A stretch of DNA of 64,000 nucleotides from Tumebacillus avium (GTDB taxonomy: Bacteria > Bacillota > Bacilli > Tumebacillales > Tumebacillaceae): contig NZ_CP021434.1 in NCBI RefSeq assembly GCF_002162355.1, positions 3,340,001 to 3,404,000 of the forward strand, read 5' to 3'. The notes under the pieces were generated by a model that had not been told where the DNA came from, made no database searches, and was given only the letters and a program-made list of their open reading frames with translations. The position numbers and the translations under genes are program-made. Position 1 is the first letter of the stretch. Each line of letters begins with the position of its first letter. Below are positions 30,253-38,335 of the stretch, piece after piece.

Positions 30253-30393
30253 CTATGTGCCGTTCGCAAGTAACATGACGAAGAGATCGATCAGGCGCAC
30301 GGAATCAAAGGACATCCCAAGCGGCAAGCACAGCCCAAGCGCAATCAGCGAGACTCCGGCCAGCATCGGTGCATATTCTTTGATGCGTTGCAT
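30253..30393 (-). CDS. Possible 46-aa small membrane protein
   Basis: ATG at 30393 with AGGAAAGGATGG upstream, 46 codons, ending in TAG. The product has one or two hydrophobic segments (MLAGVSLIALGLCLPLGM and LIDLFVMLL) after a short basic start (MQRIKEYAP). It lies 64 bp ahead of the 40-codon ORF on the same strand and may share its transcript. No family is recognised. Confidence 0.5.
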   Translation of the reverse strand: MQRIKEYAPMLAGVSLIALGLCLPLGMSFDSVRLIDLFVMLLANGT

Positions 30394-30555
30394 GGGTATC
30401 GACCATCCTTTCCTGTTAAGAAGTACGCAGCGGGACTCGCCAATGTGAGGGTCGTCACAGATTAGGACGGAACAAGCGTGGAAAAAGTTTCATGTCGGTT
30501 GCTCTTCGACAGCGAACTACATAAAGTACGGTAGCGGCAGTTTGGAGGTGGCAGC

Positions 30556-30759
30556 ATGGAGGAGCGCGTGCGCCAAGAGCAGGGAACGGCGAAGTTTGCC
30601 GTCGTGTTTCTGGTGATCTTTGCTTTGGGCTTTATCTTAGCGGAAACGATGCCCGATCAGCAGCAGGCCAACCTGCTGGCCGTGGTGTTTGGCGTCTGTC
30701 TGGCATTGACTGGGGCGAGCATTGCGGAAGAAAACGAAAAGAGAGCTTCCTCGTCATGA
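30556..30759 (+). CDS. Small two-TM protein, unknown function
   Basis: A 67-aa product with two membrane segments (about 14-30 and 40-56), an acidic/basic N-terminus (MEERVRQEQGTAK) and a polar C-terminus. TTTGGAGGTGG lies upstream of the ATG. A weak promoter-like pair (TTGCTC, 17 bp, TAAAGT at 30523-30528) and a Spo0A-box-like TTCGACA (30505-30511) lie upstream. I recognise no family. It converges on the subtilase gene across a shared terminator. Confidence 0.65.
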   Translation: MEERVRQEQGTAKFAVVFLVIFALGFILAETMPDQQQANLLAVVFGVCLALTGASIAEENEKRASSS

Positions 30760-30776
30760 GGAAGCTTTCTTTTTGT
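30741..30776. terminator. Bidirectional terminator between the two-TM gene and the subtilase gene
   Basis: The GAGCTTCCTC/GAGGAAGCTT stem (about 30742-30767) is flanked by T-rich runs on both strands and lies between two convergent genes. Confidence 0.85.
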
Positions 30777-30781
30777 CAAGC

Positions 30782-32719
30782 TTATTTCTTGCTTTCTGCC
30801 GCCGCTTTGATGGCGCGGGCGACATTGATCTGGCCATAGCCGTAATACTCGTCCGGACCGTCCGGGCCGAGATCGTCCGCCGTCTCCTCGAGGATGGTGC
30901 GGACTTCGTCTGGCGTGAGGTCGCCGTTGATCGAGCGGATCAGCGCAGCGACGCCGGCGACGTGCGGCGAGGCCATCGAAGTGCCGGACAGCGCCGCATA
31001 GCGGTTGTTCGGATAGGTGCTTGGGATCGCCACGCCCGGCGCGGACACGGACGTGTGCTGGCCATAGTTGGAGAAGTTGGCCGACTCGTTGTTTTCATCG
31101 TTGGCGGCGACTCCGATCACTTCTTCGTAGGCGGCCGGATAGCTCGGGTCGGAGATGCCGTCGTTGCCCATCGCCGCGACGAGTACAACGCCTTTTTCAT
31201 ACGCATAGCGAATCGCTTCATGCAGATAGTCGGAACCGGCATATTCGCCAAGCGACAGGTTGATCACGTCGGCGCCATGGTCGGCCGCCCAGACGATGCC
31301 GTCGGCGATGTCAAGCACGGAGCCGGAGCCGTCCGCGTCCATCGCTTTGACCGGCATGATCTTGCCGGCCCAGTCGATGCCGGCGATGCCTTCGAGGTTG
31401 TTGGTGCGCGCCGCGATCACGCCGGCGACGTGCGTGCCATGGCCGTTGTCGTCTTGCGGGCGGTTGGTGCCGGTGATCATGTTGCGGCCGGCGACCAGTT
31501 GCCCTTTAAATTCCGGATGGTTCAAGTCAACACCGGTATCGACGACGGCGATGATCACTTTCGGATCGCCGGTCGTTGTCTGCCAGGCTTTGTCGGCGGA
31601 GATCAGCGGCAGGTTCCACTGGTTGCTGCCGTAAAACATGTCGTTGGGCTGCTCGACCGTCCGATGCGTTTCGGCGGGCGATGTTGTGGTGGTGTTCGGA
31701 TGCAGTTTGATATGCTGCTCGGCGATCAGCGCGCCGTTGCGCTTAAAGTAGGAGATCGCTTCGGACGGCGCGACGCCAAAGGAGAACAAATAGGTGTGGC
31801 GCGAATTTTTGCGAAGCAGACTGCCGCTGATGTCGCGGGCAAATCGTTTGATCTCTGCATCGGTCAGGTCGCGGGAGAAGCGCACGATCAATTCGTTTTG
31901 CATGATCTGCGCGTGTTTGGCGCCGCGGTCCTGTACGGAGGTGACGCGGACTTTCCAGGCGGTGCCTTCAACTTTTGCTTCCGCCTTTTTGGCGTTCATC
32001 TGTTGGATGCGGATGCCGCCGGTCGGGCCGGATTCGGTTTTCTTCAGCATTTCGTTTTTGCCGTCCATGCCGAGCAGCCGGGTGTCGGTGCCCATCTGGC
32101 GGTCTTGCAGCGCGATGATCTTGTTCATATGCCCCATCTCCACATCGGCCGACAGCGCGCCGGTCACTTTCGAGTCGCCGAGCACAGGAACGCCGACGGT
32201 CATTGCAATCTTTTCTTTCGGATCGCCGGCATGCTTTTTGGTGTAGAGATCGGATACGTAAAAATCATCGTTTTGCGTGGTTTTGTAGGCTTGATTGTTG
32301 AGATCCTGACGCAGTACGCGGCCGACGGTGATCGGTTCGCCGTTGTCGCTTTGCAGAGTCATCGAGACGAACTGCGGATGCATCTTCAGATGATGCTGGA
32401 GCATCGCCCGCTTTTCCGCTGCGGTCTGCGTGTGGGCGAGCTCGTTGGTGATATCGGTCAGCATGATCCGGCAGTCGCGCACGCAAAGCGCCGCGGTGCG
32501 GGCGATGTCGCGGGCGACCAGATCTTCGTTGCCGGCTGTCTTTTTGGCCAGAATCTGTTGCACTTCAGCCGTGCGGGCATTGTTGGTAACTCCCGGTTGC
32601 CGCGCCGGACCTGCTTCTGATCGCCTGATCGGGTCCGGCTGCGCGTCATGCCAGAACAAAGGAACCATAAGGCCGAGTGTGAGCGCAGTGATCACGCCCC
32701 ATTTGGCGCGCCGATTCAT
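30782..32719 (-). CDS. Subtilase (S8) with N-terminal membrane anchor and Cache-like sensor region
   Basis: A 645-aa serine protease. Residues 8-24 are a signal or anchor helix. Residues about 75-260 look like a double-Cache/PDC sensor fold, with FYVSDLYTKKHAGDPKEKIAMTVGVPV split over strands near 153-179 and GALSADVEMGHM near 187-198. Residues 275-340 resemble a protease propeptide. The S8 domain (about 370-640) has the full triad: Asp394 in VVDTG, His427 in NGHGTHVAG and Ser581 in GTSMASPHVAG. The ATG at 32719 has GGGAGGTAA upstream. It is divergent from the DUF2254 gene. The protease assignment is firm; the Cache part is by pattern only. Confidence 0.9.
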   Translation of the reverse strand: MNRRAKWGVITALTLGLMVPLFWHDAQPDPIRRSEAGPARQPGVTNNARTAEVQQILAKKTAGNEDLVARDIARTAALCVRDCRIMLTDITNELAHTQTAAEKRAMLQHHLKMHPQFVSMTLQSDNGEPITVGRVLRQDLNNQAYKTTQNDDFYVSDLYTKKHAGDPKEKIAMTVGVPVLGDSKVTGALSADVEMGHMNKIIALQDRQMGTDTRLLGMDGKNEMLKKTESGPTGGIRIQQMNAKKAEAKVEGTAWKVRVTSVQDRGAKHAQIMQNELIVRFSRDLTDAEIKRFARDISGSLLRKNSRHTYLFSFGVAPSEAISYFKRNGALIAEQHIKLHPNTTTTSPAETHRTVEQPNDMFYGSNQWNLPLISADKAWQTTTGDPKVIIAVVDTGVDLNHPEFKGQLVAGRNMITGTNRPQDDNGHGTHVAGVIAARTNNLEGIAGIDWAGKIMPVKAMDADGSGSVLDIADGIVWAADHGADVINLSLGEYAGSDYLHEAIRYAYEKGVVLVAAMGNDGISDPSYPAAYEEVIGVAANDENNESANFSNYGQHTSVSAPGVAIPSTYPNNRYAALSGTSMASPHVAGVAALIRSINGDLTPDEVRTILEETADDLGPDGPDEYYGYGQINVARAIKAAAESKK

Positions 32720-32752
32720 ACAGATTACCTCCCTTGAGTCAACGTTTCCAAG

Positions 32753-32805
32753 GTAGTATCTGCGCTCTGTGGCAGGAGTATGAAACGGGATGATGCGGAT
32801 ACTAC
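32753..32805. promoter_or_regulatory. Inverted repeat in the divergent subtilase/DUF2254 promoter region
   Basis: GTAGTATCTGC (32753-32763) and GCGGATACTAC (32795-32805) form an 11-bp inverted repeat with one mismatch, 31 bp apart. The 124-bp gap separates two divergent genes, so it may hold an operator for both. No convincing -35/-10 pair was found for either gene. Confidence 0.45.
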
Positions 32806-32843
32806 TGGAAGGTATGATCGTTCGAGGAGGTGGGGAGACAAGC

Positions 32844-34508
32844 ATGAAGGGTTCGTTTTCCATGATCGGCAAAAAGGTTTGGAACCGGCATCTGCTGCAC
32901 GCATCTCTCTCCAACTCGGTGTTTCAGCTTCTGGTGTCGCTTGGCTTTATGACGCTGATCTTTCGGTTCACTCCGCCATTTTTCGGCGGCGACCTCGACA
33001 CGGCACGGGGCTATCTCTCCACGGTCGCTTCGACGCTGGCGACGATTCTCGCCTTGTCGTTTTCGATGATCATGGTCGCGATTCAGCTGACGGCGAGCAA
33101 ATACACGCACCGCGTGCTCGACTTTTTCGTGCGCTTTCCATTTAATACGACGCTGATTGCCTTTTATTTTGGGACGATCTTTCACGCGATCTACCTGCTG
33201 TCGATGATCGAAGACCATCCCAGCGACCGTCCGTCCAACTGGCTGGCACAGGGGATGAGCGCCGATCTGCTTTTGTTGATCATGTGTTTTACGGCGCTGA
33301 TCACCTATCTGTATTTTGTGATCCAGCTCTTGAAGCCGGAGACGATCGTCTACGCGATTCAGCGCGAGTATGTCACCGCCTACCAAGGCGGGGACTATCA
33401 GGAAGCCTTGGACAAAGTCGAGCAGATCTGCGACATCGCCAAAAAAGCGGTCTCAGAGATGGATGCGGTGACGGCGGTGTTTTGTGTGGAAAACATCGCA
33501 GAGATGATGCACGGAGCCAAGCTGCCGAGCGAAGACGCCGACGATGTGCTCTGGTATCACGAAAAGATCGTCGGGCAGCTGATCGGCATCGCGTCGATCT
33601 CGTTTAAAGAGCGCGAGACGGCGGTGTCGGGACGCATCCTCGATGAACTGCACGAGATGGGGATGCGCTATGCGGAAAGCGGGTCGCTGAAAGCGGCGGG
33701 GAGCGTGATCGACGCTTTCGCCTTGATCGTGCGCAACAATCTCGTCGGACAGCAGATGGTGAATATGATCCAGCAGGCGGTGGAGCAGATCTTTTCGATC
33801 ACCTGCCATGTGGTCAAGAACCGGGAGATGACGAAAGATACGTCCAGGTTCGTGTTGTCGTCGTTTCAAAACCTTGGCGAAATCGGCAAACTGGTGATCA
33901 AAAATGAGACGTACGGGCACAGTTTTGTGGCGAAATGCATCGTGTCACATGCGTTTGGACAACTGCTCAGCACGATCATCGGGCCAGAGGGGCACAAGAC
34001 GCTGGGCGTGGTGCGGGCGCTGTTGTTTGAGTACATGAAGCTCGCCAAACGGCTGATCCTGAAGTCGGAGATCATCGATATCGTGCAGATCACGACGTGG
34101 CTGCGCAAGGAGATGATCCCGCATCGCGACCAGCCGAACCGCACCTATCCGTACCTGTATCTGTTTCTGCTGATGACATCCGAAGCGGTCTATCTGCGGC
34201 GCACCGACATCGTGATGCTGCTGATCCGGGCGGTCGGGAAATATTTTGCGCCGGACCAGAAGCTTTTGCTGACCTTGTGCAGAAGCCGGCTGGAGATTCG
34301 GCGTTTTTTTGACTACCATGAACCGGAGCGCTATCTGATCAAAGCGTTTGTGCTCTGGCAGGGCTATCATGCCTACACGTCGATGTATCCGTCCGGCCCG
34401 GAGCGGCAGATCGAGCTGAGCGGGGCGGTGGAAGACCAGAGCGCATGGCGCGATCTGTTTGACGGCCTCGACCCGGAGATGTTTTTGGGCGGCGGGACGA
34501 CACATTAA
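32844..34508 (+). CDS. DUF2254 family membrane protein
   Basis: A 554-aa protein with about four membrane helices in the N-terminal 180 residues (for example LLVSLGFMTLIFRF, STLATILALSFSMIMVAIQL, FYFGTIFHAIYLLSM, ADLLLLIMCFTALITYLYFV) and a large, mainly helical cytoplasmic part. The pattern STVASTLATILALSFSMIMVAIQ is typical of DUF2254, whose function is unknown. The ATG at 32844 is chosen for GAGGAGGTGGGGAG upstream; the in-frame ATG at 32790 lies within the divergent promoter gap. It may be co-regulated with the subtilase. Confidence 0.82.
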   Translation: MKGSFSMIGKKVWNRHLLHASLSNSVFQLLVSLGFMTLIFRFTPPFFGGDLDTARGYLSTVASTLATILALSFSMIMVAIQLTASKYTHRVLDFFVRFPFNTTLIAFYFGTIFHAIYLLSMIEDHPSDRPSNWLAQGMSADLLLLIMCFTALITYLYFVIQLLKPETIVYAIQREYVTAYQGGDYQEALDKVEQICDIAKKAVSEMDAVTAVFCVENIAEMMHGAKLPSEDADDVLWYHEKIVGQLIGIASISFKERETAVSGRILDELHEMGMRYAESGSLKAAGSVIDAFALIVRNNLVGQQMVNMIQQAVEQIFSITCHVVKNREMTKDTSRFVLSSFQNLGEIGKLVIKNETYGHSFVAKCIVSHAFGQLLSTIIGPEGHKTLGVVRALLFEYMKLAKRLILKSEIIDIVQITTWLRKEMIPHRDQPNRTYPYLYLFLLMTSEAVYLRRTDIVMLLIRAVGKYFAPDQKLLLTLCRSRLEIRRFFDYHEPERYLIKAFVLWQGYHAYTSMYPSGPERQIELSGAVEDQSAWRDLFDGLDPEMFLGGGTTH

Positions 34509-34599
34509 GGCGAATGATGCAGGAGTTTGTCGAGCGGGGGTCGAATGGGTACAAGAAGTTTGGGTGATTTTTACAAGCCCTGCAAAGGAGAATTCGGAC

Positions 34600-34809
34600 A
34601 TGCGCAACATTGGCACAGGGAAGGTTGAATTTTTTCTGACCGACGGCAGCATTCGCGATTATGAAGGGGAAGTGGAGATCAGCGCTGACCGCGTCGTGGT
34701 CACCGAGATCATCAACATCAACGGGCGTCCCGCCGGAGCCCGCGAGATCAGCTTGCCGAAAGGGCAATGCGTGATCTATTGGGTGCCGGAAGTATACGAA
34801 GAGGTATAA
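34600..34809 (+). CDS. Small soluble protein, unknown function
   Basis: A 69-aa, mostly beta-stranded, acidic product (FFLTDGSIRDYEGEVEISAD, then RVVVTEIININGRP) with no membrane segment or Cys motif. AAAGGAG lies 9 bases before the ATG. I recognise no family. It starts 91 bp after the DUF2254 gene and is closed by a terminator. Confidence 0.65.
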   Translation: MRNIGTGKVEFFLTDGSIRDYEGEVEISADRVVVTEIININGRPAGAREISLPKGQCVIYWVPEVYEEV

Positions 34810-34817
34810 GTCACAAG

Positions 34818-34860
34818 ATGACATACCCGCGTGCGAGCGATCGGGCGGTATGTCATTTTT
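34818..34860 (+). terminator. Terminator after the small soluble-protein gene
   Basis: ATGACATACC (34818-34827) pairs perfectly with GGTATGTCAT (34847-34856), followed by T residues. Confidence 0.85.
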
Positions 34861-34894
34861 GTTTTGAGAATATGGTAAATATTGGGGTGTTAGC

Positions 34895-35698
34895 ATGCAG
34901 ATGGACATTGCAAAAATTGAATCTGGGGAGCAGGAAGCACAACTGCGCTCCTTTTTGGCAGCCGACCCGTATTACGGGCTGTTTTTCAGCGGCAACTTGC
35001 GGGCGATGGGGCTGACCGATCCGATTTTGGACTATTGGGGCGGTTATGTGAAGGGCCGGCTGGCTGCCGTGCTGATGCGGTATCGCGCAAACTGGTCGAT
35101 TTTGACGCAGGAGGAAGCGCTTGATCTGTCGCCGATGATCCGGCTGGCGGAAGATTCCGGGACGGTCAATACGATCACCGGGCGCGTGTGGGTGGTGGAG
35201 CGCTTTGAGCAGCAATTGACCCGCTTTGTGGTCGCGGAGCCGTCACACAACTATTTCTGCACGCTGCGGGCGGAAAAATTTGCCCCGGCGTCCATCGACG
35301 GCGTGCGTCAGGCATTCAGCGCGGACGGAGAGAAGATTCGCGAGCTGTACCAGGGCGGAGAGATGGATTATTTGACACCCGAGATCTTCCGCCGCCGCAT
35401 CGAGCGGGAAGGGGCGCGCTGCTATGTGCTGGAAGCGGAAGACGGGCGATTGCTGGCCTGTGCGATGACCTTGGTCGAGACCGACTTGGCGGCGATGATC
35501 GGCACGGTGTACACACATCCGAACGAGCGCGGCAAAGGTTATGCGTCGCGGGTGATGAGCGCGCTCTGTGCGGCGCTGTTGCAGGACGGCAAAGAGCCGT
35601 GCTTGTTCTATTCGAACCCGGCGGCGGGCAGCGTCTATCTGCGGCTCGGGTTTGCAGATATCGGAACCTTCAAAATGACCGATTTCCAAGCCAAATAA
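34895..35698 (+). CDS. GNAT-family N-acetyltransferase
   Basis: A 267-aa product whose C-terminal half is a GNAT fold: GTVYTHPNERGKGYASRVM is the acetyl-CoA pyrophosphate loop with R-G-x-G-Y-A, and SVYLRLGFADIG is the closing strand. The N-terminal half (1-130) is a second, degenerate GNAT-like or substrate domain. The acceptor is unknown. GGGGTG precedes the ATG. It converges on the esterase gene. Confidence 0.85.
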   Translation: MQMDIAKIESGEQEAQLRSFLAADPYYGLFFSGNLRAMGLTDPILDYWGGYVKGRLAAVLMRYRANWSILTQEEALDLSPMIRLAEDSGTVNTITGRVWVVERFEQQLTRFVVAEPSHNYFCTLRAEKFAPASIDGVRQAFSADGEKIRELYQGGEMDYLTPEIFRRRIEREGARCYVLEAEDGRLLACAMTLVETDLAAMIGTVYTHPNERGKGYASRVMSALCAALLQDGKEPCLFYSNPAAGSVYLRLGFADIGTFKMTDFQAK

Positions 35699-35733
35699 AA
35701 AGAGACCGGCGCGCCAAGGCGGCAGACGGTCTC
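35697..35733 (-). terminator. Terminator of the esterase gene
   Basis: GAGACCG (minus strand, 35733-35727) pairs with CGGTCTC (35708-35702), followed by TTTTT on the minus strand. Confidence 0.75.
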
Positions 35734-35763
35734 CCGAAGTGTGATGCCGTATGTAAGATGAGG

Positions 35764-36510
35764 TTAAAACGAAGTATGGCGGGCGAAATGGTCCAGGACG
35801 CGCGGCAGATCTTCCTGCCAGAAGCCCCAGGTGTGGTCTTTGTCGTATTCGGCGTAGTCGACATCAACGCCGCACGTTTGCAGCAGGTCGCGCATCTTGC
35901 GGTTGAGCGCCAGAATGTCGATCGTTTTGCCGGAGGAGGACTGGAAGTTCTCTTCCTGCAGGCCAACGACTTGATAGACCGGCACGGTGGCGAGGCTTTT
36001 GCCGGCCGCTTCCACTTCGGCGTAGGACGAGTCGCGGAAAGCGCCCGACTGCAAGGCCAGATAATGGAACTTGCGCGGATAGGTGAGCAAGGTGTGGAGC
36101 GCGGCGGTCGCACCCAGCGACGAGCCTAAGATTCCGCGCGCCGGCCCCATCGGGAAGGCGGTGAAGCGCTCTTCGATGGCGGGCACCAACTCGTCGGCGA
36201 AAAAGCGCACATACGCCTTGTGCTTGCTGCCTTCCGGGTGATACTCTTCGCGGCGGACGCTTTTGTCGACCGGAGTGAAGACGACCAGAAAACGCCGTTG
36301 ATTCCGGTCTTGAAACCTTTCGTTGAGCAAGGTGATCATCCGGCCCATCGACTCGTAGTCGGAGCCGTCGTTGATGTAGAGCACGGGGTATTTATAGAGT
36401 GGTGAATAATTGTGCGGCAGATAGACGTGGGCTTCGCGGGTCTCGCCTAAAAATTGGCTCTGGATCTCCACCCGTTCCACGGTGCCGGTCGGTTGCTTCT
36501 CGAGCGACAT
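35764..36510 (-). CDS. Putative esterase (enterobactin esterase / esterase D-like family)
   Basis: A 248-aa alpha/beta hydrolase without signal peptide. The nucleophile is Ser131 in GILGSSLGA, and the YPVLYINDGSDY strand near residue 42 is characteristic of the putative esterase (Fes/IroE, EsD-like) family. A late TWGFWQEDLPRVLDHFARH segment is likely near the catalytic His (HTW). The ATG at 36510 is preferred to 36516 because AGGAGG lies directly beside 36516 and at correct spacing for 36510. No siderophore genes are nearby, so the substrate is open. Confidence 0.82.
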   Translation of the reverse strand: MSLEKQPTGTVERVEIQSQFLGETREAHVYLPHNYSPLYKYPVLYINDGSDYESMGRMITLLNERFQDRNQRRFLVVFTPVDKSVRREEYHPEGSKHKAYVRFFADELVPAIEERFTAFPMGPARGILGSSLGATAALHTLLTYPRKFHYLALQSGAFRDSSYAEVEAAGKSLATVPVYQVVGLQEENFQSSSGKTIDILALNRKMRDLLQTCGVDVDYAEYDKDHTWGFWQEDLPRVLDHFARHTSF

Positions 36511-36622
36511 GAACATTCCTCCTCGTTCGATTCTTTCTTATTATACCATTCTCAAAGCCTGTCCGTTGTAGTATGCTTGTACGCATGAGCAAAACGGTTT
36601 TTCGTAAAGGGGAGTATGTGGT

Positions 36623-38248
36623 GTGAAGTCCTTTCTCAGAATTTTTCCGTATGTCTTAGTATTCGTTCTCGTCTTATTGCTGCAGGTCAAGCTGGATGCG
36701 GATAACCGCGTCTTGCCGTATTTGGAACCGTACGGACGTGAGACGGCGATCGGCACCGCCACGCCTAACCGACCGGCTCAGGTGCTTGGCGAGAACCGCT
36801 ATGCCTGGCTGTCCGGGCAGGAGCTCGTGCTGGCTCAGATCGACCCGGCCAAACAGAAGAGCGAATTGGAGAAGCGCCCGTTGCCTTCTCCCGATATCTA
36901 TACGACCACAACATTTAAGCTGAGCGGCTCCGACATCTATTGGGTCGGGGAGAAACGCGTGCTGAAACATGCTGCCTGGGAAAACGGTGCCTGGAGCGCC
37001 GCGAAAACGTTTGACCCCGGCGTGATCTCTCTGGAACTGCTCCAGCTTGGCAAGCAGCCGTACCTGCTGGTCGGGACGGAAAAAGGGATGAAGATCTATC
37101 AGGCGTCCGGCGCGGCGCTGAAAGAGGTCGCCAACTTCCCGCAGCAGCGCACCGTCTATGTGGACGGCGCGGTCGACCAACAAGGCCTGGCGCACATCGC
37201 CATGCTGGAGCAGGTCGGCGTGGAGAGCTACAACCTGCTGCACCTGACGTATGACGGGGCCGCACAGAAAGCATCTCCGAAACATCTGGTCAAAGCGCTG
37301 TCGGTCGGCACCTCGAACTTGATCGATGAAATGGTGTACGGCATGGACAAAACGCACGGCTATTATTTCCTGACCTACAAATCATCGCGCAAATCGACCA
37401 CCGAACTGCGTGCCGTCTCATTTGCCCTAAACGACCCGTCTGCGAAGACGGCAAAAGACATGAAGCTGATTCCGAAAACGATGGTCGGCGAAGACGCGCC
37501 GAACTCCAACGGGCCGTATGTGCGTCCGATTCAGGAGGAGAAGCTGCAGTTCGCCTTTGTGGCCGACTTCGGGAAAAATCCGCGCAACACGGGGCGCGAA
37601 GTGCTGTTCTCGTCGATGCAAAACGGCAAGTGGCAGCAGGATGATCTGACCCGCGTCTCCAACTTGAACTCGTTGGGCTTCAACCCGGTGTTCGACAAGC
37701 AAGGCGATACGACCACAACGCTGTTCATGAAGTTCGCCAAGCTGAAAACGTACGATGTGTTGTACAACTCGGATGACCCGGCGTATGCGGCGGCGACCAA
37801 CAAGATGGGCAAGGACGACTACACGCGGGCGGCGATGGAAGTGCCGCAATATCTCGGCATGTCGATCATGATGCTCGTCATCGCCTTCGCGTGGCCGATG
37901 CTGCCGTTTGCGTACCTGTTCTACCTGGTGATGAAGAAGGAAGACGTGCTGTACGATCAGCCCAACCGTCACCTGTTCATCTCTGTGGTCTTGTATCTGG
38001 CCACGCAGATCGTCGTGTTCCTGAAATACGGCAATCTGGACACGTTGTACTATTACATGCCGACGTGGCTGCAGTCCGGCTTTGCCGTGGCGATGCTGTT
38101 CGTGGTGCTGGCGGTGACGTCGTATGCGTTTACCGCGATCTATGCCCGCACCCGCTATGAGCGCAGTGCGATGGGAGAATTCTCGTATTTCCTCGGCATC
38201 AACGTCTGGACGGTCACCTTGGCCTTGTCCTACTATCTGGCAGGTTAA
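36623..38248 (+). CDS. Membrane protein with large extracytoplasmic domain, unknown function
   Basis: A 541-aa product starting at GTG with GGGGAG 8 bases upstream. One N-terminal helix (5-22) is followed by about 385 residues with repeated short beta-rich units (for example RYAWLSGQELVLAQID, LSGSDIYWVGEKRV, KQPYLLVGTEKGMKIYQ) that look propeller-like. Four more helices close the protein (about 412-438, 450-470, 480-505, 520-540). I recognise no family. It stands alone between the divergent esterase and a strong hairpin. The propeller idea is an inference. Confidence 0.75.
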   Translation: MKSFLRIFPYVLVFVLVLLLQVKLDADNRVLPYLEPYGRETAIGTATPNRPAQVLGENRYAWLSGQELVLAQIDPAKQKSELEKRPLPSPDIYTTTTFKLSGSDIYWVGEKRVLKHAAWENGAWSAAKTFDPGVISLELLQLGKQPYLLVGTEKGMKIYQASGAALKEVANFPQQRTVYVDGAVDQQGLAHIAMLEQVGVESYNLLHLTYDGAAQKASPKHLVKALSVGTSNLIDEMVYGMDKTHGYYFLTYKSSRKSTTELRAVSFALNDPSAKTAKDMKLIPKTMVGEDAPNSNGPYVRPIQEEKLQFAFVADFGKNPRNTGREVLFSSMQNGKWQQDDLTRVSNLNSLGFNPVFDKQGDTTTTLFMKFAKLKTYDVLYNSDDPAYAAATNKMGKDDYTRAAMEVPQYLGMSIMMLVIAFAWPMLPFAYLFYLVMKKEDVLYDQPNRHLFISVVLYLATQIVVFLKYGNLDTLYYYMPTWLQSGFAVAMLFVVLAVTSYAFTAIYARTRYERSAMGEFSYFLGINVWTVTLALSYYLAG

Positions 38249-38251
38249 CAG

Positions 38252-38282
38252 GAAGCCCCTGATCATCATGATCAGGGGCTTC
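38252..38282 (+). terminator. Strong hairpin after the unknown membrane-protein gene
   Basis: A perfect 14-bp stem (38252-38265 with 38269-38282) with a 3-nt loop directly follows the stop. It lacks a clean T-run, so it may be a weak terminator or an mRNA-end stabiliser. Confidence 0.7.
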
Positions 38283-38335
38283 TGCCGTTCCCGAGGGGAC
38301 GAGACAGCCATAGGATGCTGGTAGAGGTGAGAAAA

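Noticed and set aside
30722..32620. A 632-codon plus-strand frame opposite the subtilase
   Set aside because: The subtilase frame has all catalytic motifs; the opposite frame has no ribosome site and overlaps the shared terminator.
36915..37274. Minus-strand 119-codon ORF inside the unknown membrane-protein gene
   Set aside because: Ser/Arg/Pro-rich composition typical of antisense frames and no ribosome site.
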